NCBI RefSeq assembly: GCF_008041945.1
Contig: NZ_VKAD01000001.1
Coordinates: forward strand, 1,736,001 to 1,800,000
From: Reinekea thalattae
Lineage (GTDB): Bacteria; Pseudomonadota; Gammaproteobacteria; Pseudomonadales; Natronospirillaceae
Length of the DNA stretch: 64,000 bases
Reading direction: 5' to 3'
Shown here: piece by piece, positions 46,870-56,223 of the stretch
Numbering within the stretch: the first letter of the stretch is position 1
Layout: each line of letters begins with the position of its first letter
Notes under the pieces: model-generated
The model's input: the letters and a program-made list of their open reading frames with translations, nothing else
Database searches by the model: none
Told to the model about the DNA's origin: nothing
Made by a program: the position numbers and the translations under genes

Positions 46870-47631
46870 TTACAGCTGATAACCAAAGTCTTGAATAAGC
46901 TGCCGGATCTGATCGGTTTGTAAAAATTGCCAAAGCTGTTCAGCTGCTTCGTTTGCTTGTGCGCCTTTTACTTGCCCGCCTTTTAAGAGTACCGCATCCT
47001 GTTTGATCGGTTGATACATTGATTCGGGAACCAGCCAAGCCGAGCCATAAGGAATATCGCCATCTTCAAGCACCTGAGAAAGCGACAAAAACCCAGCCGG
47101 AACCGTTCCGCTAATCAAATATTGATAGGTTTGCGATAAATTTTGCCCTTCAACCAGCTTACCTTGATACTGTTCAAGCAGGCCTAGCCTGGTTAACACC
47201 TCGACCGCCGCCTGACCATAGGGCGCTGTTTTCGGATTAGCGATAGCAATCAGCGGCAGTTCACCGTTAACCAACTTACTGGCTTGAGCATCGATAACGT
47301 CAGCTTTCGGCGACCAAAAAACCAATCGCCCCTTGGCGTAAGTAAAACGACTTTGCTCCACTATTAAATGCTTGCTTTCTAACAAGGCTGGTCGCTGTTG
47401 ATCGGCAGCCAAAAAAAGATCGTACGGCGCACCCTGCGTAATTTGCGCATAGAGAGCGCCTGTTGAGGCAGCTGACAACTCAACCTCGTGATTCGTCTGC
47501 GCCTCAAATAGCGCACTGATATGCTGCATCGGCAGATAGAAATTTGCGGCAACAGCCACGCGAACAGTTTCAGCCTTTAAACCCTGCATCGATAGCAGCA
47601 GTATGATCAAAACGGAGTAAAAAAAACCCAT
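46870..47631 (-). CDS. modA: molybdate-binding periplasmic protein
   Basis: 253 residues with signal peptide (cleavage near QGLKA, about residue 20). Blocks VAVAANFYLPMQHISALFE, SAASTGALYAQITQGAPYDLF and ADQQRPALL are typical of ModA; the loop APYDLFLAAD lines the oxyanion site. Tungstate or molybdate is the expected ligand. AAAAGGGGC precedes the ATG. It lies 19 bases after a small membrane-protein gene, which may be co-transcribed. Confidence 0.95.
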   Translation of the reverse strand: MGFFYSVLIILLLSMQGLKAETVRVAVAANFYLPMQHISALFEAQTNHEVELSAASTGALYAQITQGAPYDLFLAADQQRPALLESKHLIVEQSRFTYAKGRLVFWSPKADVIDAQASKLVNGELPLIAIANPKTAPYGQAAVEVLTRLGLLEQYQGKLVEGQNLSQTYQYLISGTVPAGFLSLSQVLEDGDIPYGSAWLVPESMYQPIKQDAVLLKGGQVKGAQANEAAEQLWQFLQTDQIRQLIQDFGYQL

Positions 47632-47650
47632 CGCTTGCCCCTTTTAACAG

Positions 47651-48064
47651 TTACATCGTTTGGCTGGGGAACTTATCATTGCCTGTCAATTCCATTGACT
47701 TAGGCTCTTTGTATTTAGCGAAGTAAGAGACAAGGTACGAAATCCAAATTCCGACGATGCCGAATAATATTGAAACAGCCAACCAAAGCAGTTTATTACG
47801 ACCAATGGTTTTCATGTGCCGAGTTATTGCAAAGAAATACACGAAGATATTTAAAAAGCAGAACAGCCAAAATAACAACAACACCGACACAATCACTTCT
47901 TGGTATTGAGTTAAGGCGATTACAAGATCCGTGCCTAAAATAGACATACCGCTGATTATCGATTGATTAACCTGTTCCAAGCCAGCCGTCGCAAAGGTAG
48001 CTAAATAAAACAGGTTCACAAAAATAAAGCTGCTATCCAGCAGCTTTCGTCCTTTAAAAAACAT
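47651..48064 (-). CDS. three-helix membrane protein of unknown function
   Basis: 137 residues from ATG 48064, with three predicted membrane segments (about 12-28, 51-75 and 88-108) and a soluble tail. I recognise no family. The frame stays open to 48247 inside the response-regulator gene, but that extension is out-of-frame overlap and poor in sense, so the internal ATG with AGG upstream is preferred. Set between the response regulator and modA on one strand; a link to either is inference. Confidence 0.6.
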   Translation of the reverse strand: MFFKGRKLLDSSFIFVNLFYLATFATAGLEQVNQSIISGMSILGTDLVIALTQYQEVIVSVLLLFWLFCFLNIFVYFFAITRHMKTIGRNKLLWLAVSILFGIVGIWISYLVSYFAKYKEPKSMELTGNDKFPSQTM

Positions 48065-48134
48065 AAGCCTATGCCAACTGTCAGTAATATAAGAACTGAC
48101 TATAACATAATGATCAGTGTGCCATAGCTGCCAA

Positions 48135-48584
48135 TTACTCATCCAATGTCGGCAATGCAACAACAGAGAACCAAAAATTCTCCACAGCATTAACCACATC
48201 CACAAACTGACTGAGATTAATCGGCTTAACCACATAGCTATTGGCATGCAGATCGTAGGTTTTTACGATGTCTTTTTCTGCTTGTGAGCTGGTCAACACC
48301 ACCACCGGTATGCGCTTAAGCACATCGCTATTTTTTATTTTATCGAGTACTTGTCGGCCGTCGACTTTAGGAAGATTTAAGTCCAATAGGATTAACTCGG
48401 GTCGCTTAGCTTGCTGGTAGTCACCTTCGCGGAACAAATACTGCAAAGCCTCTTCACCATCTTTAACGACCTGAAGGTTGTTGAGAATTTTTGCTTCCGA
48501 GAAAGCCTCTTGGGTAAGCACGACATCACCCGGATTGTCCTCAACTAATAGAATCTCTATGGGTTTCACGCGTCTACTCTCCAT
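48135..48584 (-). CDS. single-domain response regulator, Rcp1-like
   Basis: 149 residues, a receiver domain only. Acid pocket in LLVEDNPGD (Glu-Asp 15-16), phospho-acceptor Asp68 in [13 protein letters not shown], Thr/Ser in [11 protein letters not shown] and Lys in YVVKPINL are present. It matches regulators paired with PAS or phytochrome-type kinases. No output domain, so it must act on a partner protein or pass phosphate on. It starts 32 bases after the FixL-like kinase stop, same strand, which makes that kinase its likely partner. Confidence 0.93.
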   Translation of the reverse strand: MESRRVKPIEILLVEDNPGDVVLTQEAFSEAKILNNLQVVKDGEEALQYLFREGDYQQAKRPELILLDLNLPKVDGRQVLDKIKNSDVLKRIPVVVLTSSQAEKDIVKTYDLHANSYVVKPINLSQFVDVVNAVENFWFSVVALPTLDE

Positions 48585-48616
48585 TTGTTTTTCCTTTTGA
48601 TCGAGCGTTAATGTAT

Positions 48617-50953
48617 TTATTTTGGTAATGTAAAATAAAAAGTACTGCCTTTACCCAGAGCCGACTCGGCCCAAAGTTGGCCTCCCATTGCCTCGACAGA
48701 TTTTCGACAAATAGATAAACCCATGCCCGTGCCACTGTACTCATCCTTAGCATGTAAGCGCTGGAAGGGTTCAAAAATTTTTTCAATATATTCTGACTTC
48801 ATACCGATGCCGTTATCCGTTACTGAAAACAAATAATCAAACATGCGTTCTTCAAAGCCCACATCAACAATTGGGTTTTGTTTCTTTTTTCGATACTTCA
48901 ATGCATTGCCTAATAAATTTTGAAAGATCGACACCATTCGAACAGGGTCAACATGTACGGTCGGCAAACCTTGCTGCGGCCAATTTATTTGCGCATCTGA
49001 TCGCTCAATGCTGTCATACAAATTCTCGGTAACGACTTTTTTCAGTTTATTTAAATCGTAGCGTTTTTTAACCTGACTGCCTTTGCCAATACGCGCATAT
49101 TCTAATAAGCCCTTAACCAACTCTCGCATTCGTATAGCGCCGTCGTTAGCATAACGAATATACTCAAGTCCCTGATCACCTAACTGGTCGCCATAGCGTT
49201 TAGCCAGTAGTTCAGTAAAATTTGTGATCATCCGCAATGGTTCTTGTAAATCGTGTGACGCGACATAGGCAAAACGCTCCAACTCCATATAGGATTGCAT
49301 TATTTCTTGCTGGGCATTTTTTTTCTGCGTTATATCGTCGATAGACCCGGCCATGCGAAGAGGGTTATCAAGCTCATCCCAAAGCGCCTGACCTCTGGCA
49401 TGCACCCATATATAATGACCATCGCTACACACAATTTGATATTCAATGTCGTAAGGCGTTTTTTCTTCTAAATGCCGGTTTAAGGCGCGCTCAACCTGAT
49501 CTCTATTGTCGATGTGAACCATCGTTAAAAACGACGTTATCGAAGGACTAAAACTTTTATCGGCATAACCTAATATTTCGTAAAACCTCGGCGACCAATA
49601 CAAGTTATCGCTTTTAATATCCCAATCCCACAAACCAACCGAAGAGCCCGATACGGCTATTTCATAACGCTCTTCACTATTACGCAAAGCCTGTTCTATT
49701 TCTTTTCGTTTAGTAATGTCCCGGCTTATACCTAAAATAAGCGGATCACCATTTGGGTCGGTAAATCGAATTTTTTTTGTTTCCAGCAGGTGTTTATTAC
49801 CATCAGGAAAGATCACCTCTTCTTCGGTCTCTGAACGGCCTTGCTCGAACGCTAATCGATCCTGTTCTAAAAAATGCTTCGTTGTCTCATCGCTAAAGGG
49901 CTTGGTGGCTTTAGTGCCCATAACCTTATCGCGACTTTGCTCAGCATACATGGCTAAAAAAGCTTGGTTCGCATCGATCAGCCGTGATCGCTTATCTTTT
50001 ACAAACAATAAATCCGGTATACTTTCTTTAACTAATTCTAAGTAATCGTGCGACTGCTCTATCTTTTTTAAACTTAACTGATTGCTAATTTCTGAAGATA
50101 CCCACTGTGCAACTAATCTAACAAAACTCTTTTCTGATTTACTAAAGGCCGTGGCTCGTTTCTCTTTTTTAAAGTATGCCAAGGTGCCGTAGGCTTCATT
50201 GTTTACAAACAGTGAAGTGCCGATGTAAGCATTAAATGGATTTTTAATATAGCACTGATCATTTTTAAGCTGACTGCGAGAAACATCTTGCCAAGCACGC
50301 ACCGAAGCGGAACCTATTAGGTAAGAACAGTAGGCCTCTGTGTAATGTTGTCGGTCACCCACTTTAAAGGCTGAACTGGGCAGCACATAAAGTACTTCAC
50401 ATTCATCACCCTCAACCTGAGTAATCTTAGCCTGCTCCAAACCTAAGTATTCAATCCCTAGCTCCAATACTTTGATAATTTTTTGCTCTGAAGAATATTT
50501 ATTGCTCAGCACTAAACCATGAAATCGATTCAGGACATCCTCTGCTTTAGTATCCTCTTCAAACTGGAAAGACGCTTCTTGCAACGCAACGATGGTACCA
50601 ACAAACAAACGCTCGCCATCGGCTTTCACTTCATTAACATTCAGTTTTATTGGGAATACCGTGCCGTCTTTTTTTTGCGCGGTCACTTCACGACCAATAC
50701 CGATGACTCGTTTTTGACCGGTATGAATATAATCGGATATGTAGTGATCATGCTCATCTTGATAGGGCTTTGGCATAAGTATGGTCACCGGCTGGCCAAC
50801 TGCCTCATCAGCAGTATATTGAAACAACTGTTCAGCCGCCTGGTTAAAGCTCAGCATCTGACCCCTTTCATTAATAATAATGGTGCCAGTAGGGATGCTT
50901 TTTAATACTTGATCCGCCGAAAAGCTTTTTAAAATATCATCGCTTACCTTCAT
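48617..50953 (-). CDS. sensor histidine kinase with FixL-like haem PAS domain
   Basis: 778 residues, no membrane segment, so cytoplasmic. Domains in order: PAS 1 (about 10-125), GAF-like (about 140-295), PAS 2 (about 303-420), PAS 3 (about 425-550), HisKA with His567 in [10 protein letters not shown], and ATPase (N box [10 protein letters not shown]1 DNGIGM, G2 GTGMGLSI). PAS 1 resembles oxygen-sensing Fix[10 protein letters not shown] places His68 where FixL has its haem-binding His, and VIGIGREVT places Arg88 where FixL has the oxygen-sensing Arg; KKDGTVFPI follows as in FixL. Oxygen sensing is inferred from these residues. Downstream is the single-domain regulator. Confidence 0.92.
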   Translation of the reverse strand: MKVSDDILKSFSADQVLKSIPTGTIIINERGQMLSFNQAAEQLFQYTADEAVGQPVTILMPKPYQDEHDHYISDYIHTGQKRVIGIGREVTAQKKDGTVFPIKLNVNEVKADGERLFVGTIVALQEASFQFEEDTKAEDVLNRFHGLVLSNKYSSEQKIIKVLELGIEYLGLEQAKITQVEGDECEVLYVLPSSAFKVGDRQHYTEAYCSYLIGSASVRAWQDVSRSQLKNDQCYIKNPFNAYIGTSLFVNNEAYGTLAYFKKEKRATAFSKSEKSFVRLVAQWVSSEISNQLSLKKIEQSHDYLELVKESIPDLLFVKDKRSRLIDANQAFLAMYAEQSRDKVMGTKATKPFSDETTKHFLEQDRLAFEQGRSETEEEVIFPDGNKHLLETKKIRFTDPNGDPLILGISRDITKRKEIEQALRNSEERYEIAVSGSSVGLWDWDIKSDNLYWSPRFYEILGYADKSFSPSITSFLTMVHIDNRDQVERALNRHLEEKTPYDIEYQIVCSDGHYIWVHARGQALWDELDNPLRMAGSIDDITQKKNAQQEIMQSYMELERFAYVASHDLQEPLRMITNFTELLAKRYGDQLGDQGLEYIRYANDGAIRMRELVKGLLEYARIGKGSQVKKRYDLNKLKKVVTENLYDSIERSDAQINWPQQGLPTVHVDPVRMVSIFQNLLGNALKYRKKKQNPIVDVGFEERMFDYLFSVTDNGIGMKSEYIEKIFEPFQRLHAKDEYSGTGMGLSICRKSVEAMGGQLWAESALGKGSTFYFTLPK

Positions 50954-51135
50954 TTAAACCTCTGATATAACGTTCAATATTCACTGACACCAAGCAATGA
51001 CAGCTGCAGAAGCGGCGCTGAATTTGAATCGGCTCACACAAATAAAACCCGAATCAATATAGTCCAGCCTACTCTATAGCGCCATTATCAATTTGGTAAG
51101 CTACAATAAGTCGACTATTAAATGAGGCGACAGTT

Positions 51136-51852
51136 TTGGACTCTGATCACAAAAATGAAATTCTGATGAGACCTTTTATCGAAGAGCTGATTCGAGGGCT
51201 CATTCACGACCTAGGCGCACCGGCTCGCCACATTGTCTTTTTTTCGAATATGCTCAACGAACAGGTTAAAGAGGGTGTTAGTGAAAAACACAAGCAGTGG
51301 CTTAATTTCATTAATGAAGGCGGCACCAATATTCAGACCATGCTCAATAGTCTGGAGTTTATCGACCAGATCAGTCAGCAAGCCAGTCAGCACGATTCTG
51401 TCGACCTAAAACCCTTATTCGAACAAGAGTTAAGTCTTTTGACAAAAAATCACAATTACTCGGCGAGCGATATCGAGTGCACGATAAGTGGCGACTGGCC
51501 AGTGATCGAAGCCAGTAAAATGCACTGGCAAACATTGTTCTCCTGTTTGCTGGATAACGCGCTGACCTATCAGCCCAAAGACGAAAAGCCTAAAATTTGT
51601 TTAACCGCCCACCTGCAAACCGCAGAATCTCAGCTAACCTTTTTTTTAGATGACAACGGGATTGGTTTAAGCAAGGAGCAACAAACGGATATTACCCGTC
51701 CGTTTAAACGCCTACACAGCCACGACGATTATCCTGGACTTGGGATGGGGCTTTCTTATTGCAAGTTAATCGCGGAGCTGCATAACGCCAGCTTAAGGTT
51801 TGAACGCTCGCCAACGGGCGGTCTTAGAGTCATCTATCAGCAGCGCCTTTAA
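51136..51852 (+). CDS. minimal sensorless histidine kinase
   Basis: 238 residues. The phospho-His motif comes almost at once (RGLIHDLGAPARHIVFF, about 20-36), then a dimerisation helix pair and an ATPase domain with N box SCLLDNALTYQP, G1 DDNGIGLS and G2 GLGMGLSYC. No sensor, PAS or membrane part, so input must come from a partner. Start is TTG at 51136 with GAGGCGA nine bases upstream; the first ATG (51166) lacks a site. 52 bases or more before the REC-GGDEF-EAL gene, same strand, and divergent from the FixL-like kinase. Confidence 0.85.
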   Translation: MDSDHKNEILMRPFIEELIRGLIHDLGAPARHIVFFSNMLNEQVKEGVSEKHKQWLNFINEGGTNIQTMLNSLEFIDQISQQASQHDSVDLKPLFEQELSLLTKNHNYSASDIECTISGDWPVIEASKMHWQTLFSCLLDNALTYQPKDEKPKICLTAHLQTAESQLTFFLDDNGIGLSKEQQTDITRPFKRLHSHDDYPGLGMGLSYCKLIAELHNASLRFERSPTGGLRVIYQQRL

Positions 51853-51928
51853 TTGCAATTGCTGAGTTTATTATTTCATTAAACGACTGGATGATTTTTA
51901 AGTAGTGATGAATCTTGTAAGGCAACCG

Positions 51929-53719
51929 ATGCTAGAACCCTCAGGTCACATGCTGCAAAACTATGCAGCCAGTGAACACCTTTTCTTGATGGCTGAAGAC
52001 AACCCCATCGATGCCGCTATGTTTTCAGAAATGTTTTGCCAAGCATTTGGCCGCAGTGTCCAGCTTGTTTGTGTCGATCGATTCGATAAGATCCCAGAAC
52101 AACTCAACACACGTCAGTTCGATGCGTTAATTCTCGATTTGGATTTACCCGACAGCTCTGGCATTGAAAACATTCAAAAAATTAAGCAACCCTACCCAAA
52201 CTTGCCGATCATTGTATTAACCGGCAATGACGATTTAAGCTTGGCTCTGGATTCATTACAAAATGGTGCGCAAGATTATTTATCGAAAAATAAGGTGACG
52301 CCCGATCTGCTCACGCGCAGTATTTTTTACGCCAAAGAGCGCAAGCAAAGTGAATTAGAACTTAAGGGCGCGCTAGATGATTTATACACCAAAAACATTC
52401 AACTCGAATCTCTTGCCAAGCACGACTCATTAACCGGGCTTGCAAACCGATCTTACTTTCATGATGAAGCCAATCATATTTTAACGCGCGCAAAACGGCA
52501 TGAGCTAAAGTCTGCCTTACTCTATTTTGATCTAAATAATTTTAAAAAGATTAACGACAGCTATGGTCACTTAGCAGGCGATACACTGCTAAAACAGACA
52601 GCCGATCGGCTTAGACTTGTTGTGCGTGAATCGGATTTTATTGCCCGCTTAGGTGGCGATGAGTTTGTTATTATTACCGATATTTTAAGCCATAAAGAAG
52701 AGGTGTTTCCATTAATTCAACGTATTGAAGAGCAATTCAATTATCCGTTTGAAATTGGTCCGCACCAATTAGAAATGAAGCCTTCGATCGGTATTGCTTT
52801 TTATCCTGATGCTGACAACCTCGACGCTCTAATTAAGCAGGCCGACTTTGCCATGTACGAGGCGAAAAAGAACAAAGGCAATAACATCTGCTTTTATTCA
52901 GAAAAAATCGCCCAACAACATTACCGCAATAAAGATATTGAAAATCATCTAATCGAGGCAATAGAACAGGGCGAACTGTTCACGGCTTTCCAACCAATTG
53001 TTTCTGTACAACCCGGAAAGCCTGTACATTTTGAAGCGCTGGCACGTTGGAAATCGAAAAGTCTGGGTAATATTCGCCCAGATGAATTTATTCCTATTGC
53101 CGAGAGCACGCCGCTTATCAATAGCATTACTCAAGTCATGACCCGCAACACCAAACTGCTATTGGAATTAAGCAAACACCGTCGACAGCCTATAGGCAGC
53201 ATCTCGATTAACGTCAGCGCTCGGCAGTTAACTTGCAAAAACTTTGGCCAAACTTTTTTACAGTGGCTTGATGAACAAAACATCGATAGCCAACATATTT
53301 GCTTAGAGCTCACCGAAACCCAAGCCATTGAAAACTACCAACAATGCTTAGACCAGTTTATGTTTTTACGCAGCCAAGGCATTAAGATTTCACTCGATGA
53401 TTTTGGCAGTGGCTTTGCCTCAACCAATCATCTGCTGGATTTACCCTTCGATATTATTAAGTTAGATAAGCAACTGATTCGCTGCATCGATAAAAACACC
53501 CGTGGCCAGGCTTTGGTCGCTGGCACCATTGAGATGGCGCATCGGCTCAATATGACGGTCATCGCCGAAGGCATGGAAAATTTTGAAGAGCGCCAAACCG
53601 TTATCGATTTAGGCTGCGATTACTTACAGGGTTTTTTGATCGCCAAACCACTTTCGTTAGGTGCCGCAGCGTCATTTTCACAATGCGGGCCAAGCCAACC
53701 ATTTAGCCGCCAAAGCTAG
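51929..53719 (+). CDS. REC-GGDEF-EAL cyclic-di-GMP signalling protein
   Basis: 596 residues. Receiver domain with phospho-acceptor Asp70 (ALILDLDLPDSSG), GGDEF domain with intact ARLGGDEFV and a RESD product-inhibition site five residues before it, then EAL domain with HFEALARW, ELTETQ, DDFGSGFAS and KLDKQLI. Both synthesis and breakdown of cyclic-di-GMP look possible; the receiver should choose between them. The small kinase just upstream is the obvious phosphate donor. I take ATG 51929 (AAGG seven bases before); GTG 51905 or ATG 51908 would add 7-8 residues. The stop lies inside a terminator hairpin. Confidence 0.93.
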   Translation: MLEPSGHMLQNYAASEHLFLMAEDNPIDAAMFSEMFCQAFGRSVQLVCVDRFDKIPEQLNTRQFDALILDLDLPDSSGIENIQKIKQPYPNLPIIVLTGNDDLSLALDSLQNGAQDYLSKNKVTPDLLTRSIFYAKERKQSELELKGALDDLYTKNIQLESLAKHDSLTGLANRSYFHDEANHILTRAKRHELKSALLYFDLNNFKKINDSYGHLAGDTLLKQTADRLRLVVRESDFIARLGGDEFVIITDILSHKEEVFPLIQRIEEQFNYPFEIGPHQLEMKPSIGIAFYPDADNLDALIKQADFAMYEAKKNKGNNICFYSEKIAQQHYRNKDIENHLIEAIEQGELFTAFQPIVSVQPGKPVHFEALARWKSKSLGNIRPDEFIPIAESTPLINSITQVMTRNTKLLLELSKHRRQPIGSISINVSARQLTCKNFGQTFLQWLDEQNIDSQHICLELTETQAIENYQQCLDQFMFLRSQGIKISLDDFGSGFASTNHLLDLPFDIIKLDKQLIRCIDKNTRGQALVAGTIEMAHRLNMTVIAEGMENFEERQTVIDLGCDYLQGFLIAKPLSLGAAASFSQCGPSQPFSRQS

Positions 53720-53729
53720 CGGCTATTTT
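53704..53729 (+). terminator. terminator overlapping the stops of two convergent genes
   Basis: TAGCCGC, eight bases, GCGGCTA, TTTT. The 7-bp stem covers the last codons of the plus-strand gene and reaches into the stop of the minus-strand gene at 53723. Confidence 0.65.
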
Positions 53730-54595
53730 AAAACACCTTCATCACCGGCAGCGTGATTACGTAACCAGCCCCATACTCGGCGAGTGGTTCGGTCAATATC
53801 CGGCTTACCATAGGTGCCTTGGCGAGCAGCATCTTTAATCTGCAAATAGTCGGAATGTCCCGCTCGGGCAGCAGCGCCTTTACGCAGCTTGGCTTGCAAT
53901 TCCACCGCTGGATTATCCAGCATATATAAATCCAGCGTCGAAATATCCAACGAACCTATCATCTCGGGTAAATCTGGCCTTGCTAACGGCGCATTAATTA
54001 ACACCAACGAATAGCCTGGTTTTTCTTCTTCGCTTAGCCGCTCACTTAAATAGCGCGTGCCCCAATAACTGCCTTCACCGACGCCGACTAGGACAATGTT
54101 GAACTGACCGCGACGATTTAACTCTGCGATGCTGGCACCAATATGCGCCATCATTCGGGCTTGCCACTGCTCTTCAGATTGCTCTGTGTAAGTGGTTGCA
54201 TCGGCGGCACGTTGCTCAGCAAACTCACGGTATGGAATAGGCAAACTTACTGAGAGCGTTGACCAGCCAACTTCCGGTAAGTACTGACGTAACTGTTTTA
54301 ATAAATAGGGCCAGTCGGCACTGGCGCCAGCATCATGCAACAACAGCAGGCCGCCTTGTGGTTGGTCGCTAAGCTGCTCAAGAAACAAGGCTAAAAAGGC
54401 TTCGCCGTCGGCATCCAGCTGAATCACCTGTTCAGCTAAATAGTCGGACTGATAATAGATTTCTAAATTACGTTGCAAGGTTGTCGATGACTCCGGCAAC
54501 GTTGCTGCCTGAACCGGCAGCAACATCGCAGCCCAGACAAACAGGCTACGCCAGACAAATTGAATTAGACCTTGGTTGCGGCGAGCAAACGCCAT
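53723..54595 (-). CDS. DUF3530-family alpha/beta-hydrolase-like secreted protein
   Basis: 290 residues from ATG 54595. A signal peptide (VWRSLFVWAAMLLPVQAA) directs it to the periplasm. Inside, GGLLLLHDAGASADWP resembles the oxyanion region of alpha/beta hydrolases and VLVGVGEGSYWGTRYL has a G-x-G-x-G elbow in which the nucleophile Ser is replaced by Glu. It therefore may lack esterase activity. Family assignment is from memory. The open frame extends into the divergent rpe gene, which is not used. 37 bases separate the two starts. Confidence 0.75.
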   Translation of the reverse strand: MAFARRNQGLIQFVWRSLFVWAAMLLPVQAATLPESSTTLQRNLEIYYQSDYLAEQVIQLDADGEAFLALFLEQLSDQPQGGLLLLHDAGASADWPYLLKQLRQYLPEVGWSTLSVSLPIPYREFAEQRAADATTYTEQSEEQWQARMMAHIGASIAELNRRGQFNIVLVGVGEGSYWGTRYLSERLSEEEKPGYSLVLINAPLARPDLPEMIGSLDISTLDLYMLDNPAVELQAKLRKGAAARAGHSDYLQIKDAARQGTYGKPDIDRTTRRVWGWLRNHAAGDEGVLK

Positions 54596-54632
54596 AGAAT
54601 AGCGCCTCAAATTTTCAGTGGATCTTGTTAAC

Positions 54633-55307
54633 ATGTCGGATTTTGTCATTGCCCCATCCATTTTGTCAGCCAACTTTGCTCGATTAGGTGAAGAAGTCGA
54701 TAACGTGCTTGCAGCCGGTGCTGACTGGGTGCATTTCGATGTTATGGACAATCATTATGTACCGAACCTCACTATTGGGCCAATGGTCTGTAAAGCGCTG
54801 CGTGATCACGGTGTCACCGCGCCAATCGACGTGCATTTGATGGTTTCCCCTGTAGATCGGCTGATCGGCGATTTTGTTGAGGCTGGCGCATCAATTATTA
54901 CCTTCCACCCTGAGGCCAGCGACCATATCGATCGCTCTTTGCAACTGATTAAAAACGCTGGTCTGCAAGCCGGTTTAGTCTTTAACCCTGCAACGCCACT
55001 GCATTATCTCGATTATGTACTTGATAAGATCGATGTCGTTTTGATTATGTCTGTTAACCCAGGTTTTGGCGGCCAAGCGTTTTTACCTTCTGCGTTAGAC
55101 AAACTGCGTGAAGCCAGAAAAATCATTGATCGCAGCGGCCGAAATATTCGCTTAGAAATCGACGGCGGCGTTAAGGCCAGCAATATTGCTGAAATCGCCG
55201 CTGCCGGTGCAGATACCTTTGTTGCTGGTTCGGCAATTTTCAACGCCGACGATTACGCTGCAGAGATTGCCCAATTCCGCACCAATCTCGCCAACAATAA
55301 CGGCTAA
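54633..55307 (+). CDS. rpe: ribulose-phosphate 3-epimerase
   Basis: Pentose-phosphate enzyme interconverting ribulose-5-phosphate and xylulose-5-phosphate. 224 residues. Metal and catalytic motifs are [17 protein letters not shown] (about 34-50), [18 protein letters not shown] (about 141-152) and the second Asp in EIDGGVK. TIM barrel, typical length. ATG 54633 is used; a GTG at 54618 is in frame. Followed at 57 bases by a HAD phosphatase, as rpe is often followed by gph, though this one is a different HAD class. Confidence 0.97.
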   Translation: MSDFVIAPSILSANFARLGEEVDNVLAAGADWVHFDVMDNHYVPNLTIGPMVCKALRDHGVTAPIDVHLMVSPVDRLIGDFVEAGASIITFHPEASDHIDRSLQLIKNAGLQAGLVFNPATPLHYLDYVLDKIDVVLIMSVNPGFGGQAFLPSALDKLREARKIIDRSGRNIRLEIDGGVKASNIAEIAAAGADTFVAGSAIFNADDYAAEIAQFRTNLANNNG

Positions 55308-55364
55308 AAGCGACGCTTGTCGTCACATCATTGCCTTGCAGCAAAAGATAAAAGGACCGCTCAC

Positions 55365-56195
55365 TTGAACGAGTTATTAGTATTTGATCTGGACGGAACA
55401 CTACTCAACGAACACGAGCAGCTTTCTCCAGTCACTCAAAAAGCATTAGATCAGCTTGATCGCCTAGGTATTAATTGGACTGTCGCCACCGGCCGGATGC
55501 CTCACGGTGCCCGCGAAGCGCTGCCAAATTTAGTCTTTAAACACCCTCAGGCATACAAAAACGGCGTATTGCTGTGGGATTTAAACGAAGACACTGTGTT
55601 TAGCAAAATCCCAATGAGCCAGCAGGATGCGATCGAAGTTTGCCAACGACTTTACGCCAAAGACATAAAGCCTTGGGTTAACACCATTGATCACGAAGAC
55701 AACATTGGCGCGGTGATCACCGGCATCACGTCAGATAAAGAAAAACAATGGTCCGACTACCTTAGCTCTCAAGGTATTCGCGTACAGCAGCAGTCTGATT
55801 ACAGCACCTTGCCTGAGCACGTGTTAAATATCTTTGCTGCCACCAACAACCCCGCCGTATTAGATATGAGCGAAGAGCTTGCCCACCTTGACGGAGTCGC
55901 TGTTTTTGCTGGCCCTGACATGTACCACGCAGGCGGTTATTGGCTTGATATTCATCACTCATCCGGCACCAAAGGCGACGCTGTTCAGCTAATTAAAAAA
56001 CAGCTCGGCGCTGACAAGACCATCTGCTTTGGCGATTCAGATAACGATATCTCGATGTTTGAACTGGCCGACGAATGCTATGCCATGGGCCAAGGGTTGG
56101 ATGAACTCAAAGCCATTGCTACAGCAACCATTGGTAGCAACAGTGAAGATGGTATCGCGCATTTTTTAGCTCAGCGCTACGGTTTCGACCTTTAA
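55365..56195 (+). CDS. HAD-superfamily phosphatase, class IIB (Cof-like)
   Basis: 276 residues. Motif I LVFDLDGTLLNE (Asp nucleophile near residue 8), motif II VATGRM, and motif III/IV HHSSGTKGDAV plus CFGDSDNDISMF. The alpha/beta cap between about 80 and 190 marks class IIB, whose members dephosphorylate sugar phosphates, pyridoxal phosphate or flavin precursors. Substrate unknown. Start is TTG 55365 with AAAGGA upstream; the frame opens earlier only with another TTG. Co-directional with rpe. Confidence 0.87.
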   Translation: MNELLVFDLDGTLLNEHEQLSPVTQKALDQLDRLGINWTVATGRMPHGAREALPNLVFKHPQAYKNGVLLWDLNEDTVFSKIPMSQQDAIEVCQRLYAKDIKPWVNTIDHEDNIGAVITGITSDKEKQWSDYLSSQGIRVQQQSDYSTLPEHVLNIFAATNNPAVLDMSEELAHLDGVAVFAGPDMYHAGGYWLDIHHSSGTKGDAVQLIKKQLGADKTICFGDSDNDISMFELADECYAMGQGLDELKAIATATIGSNSEDGIAHFLAQRYGFDL

Positions 56196-56223
56196 ACCAC
56201 AACCTCATAAGCAGCCTTACTCC

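Noticed and set aside
48065-48247. Longer form of the three-helix membrane protein
   Set aside because: The extension overlaps the response-regulator gene out of frame and reads as non-natural Trp/Leu-rich sequence.
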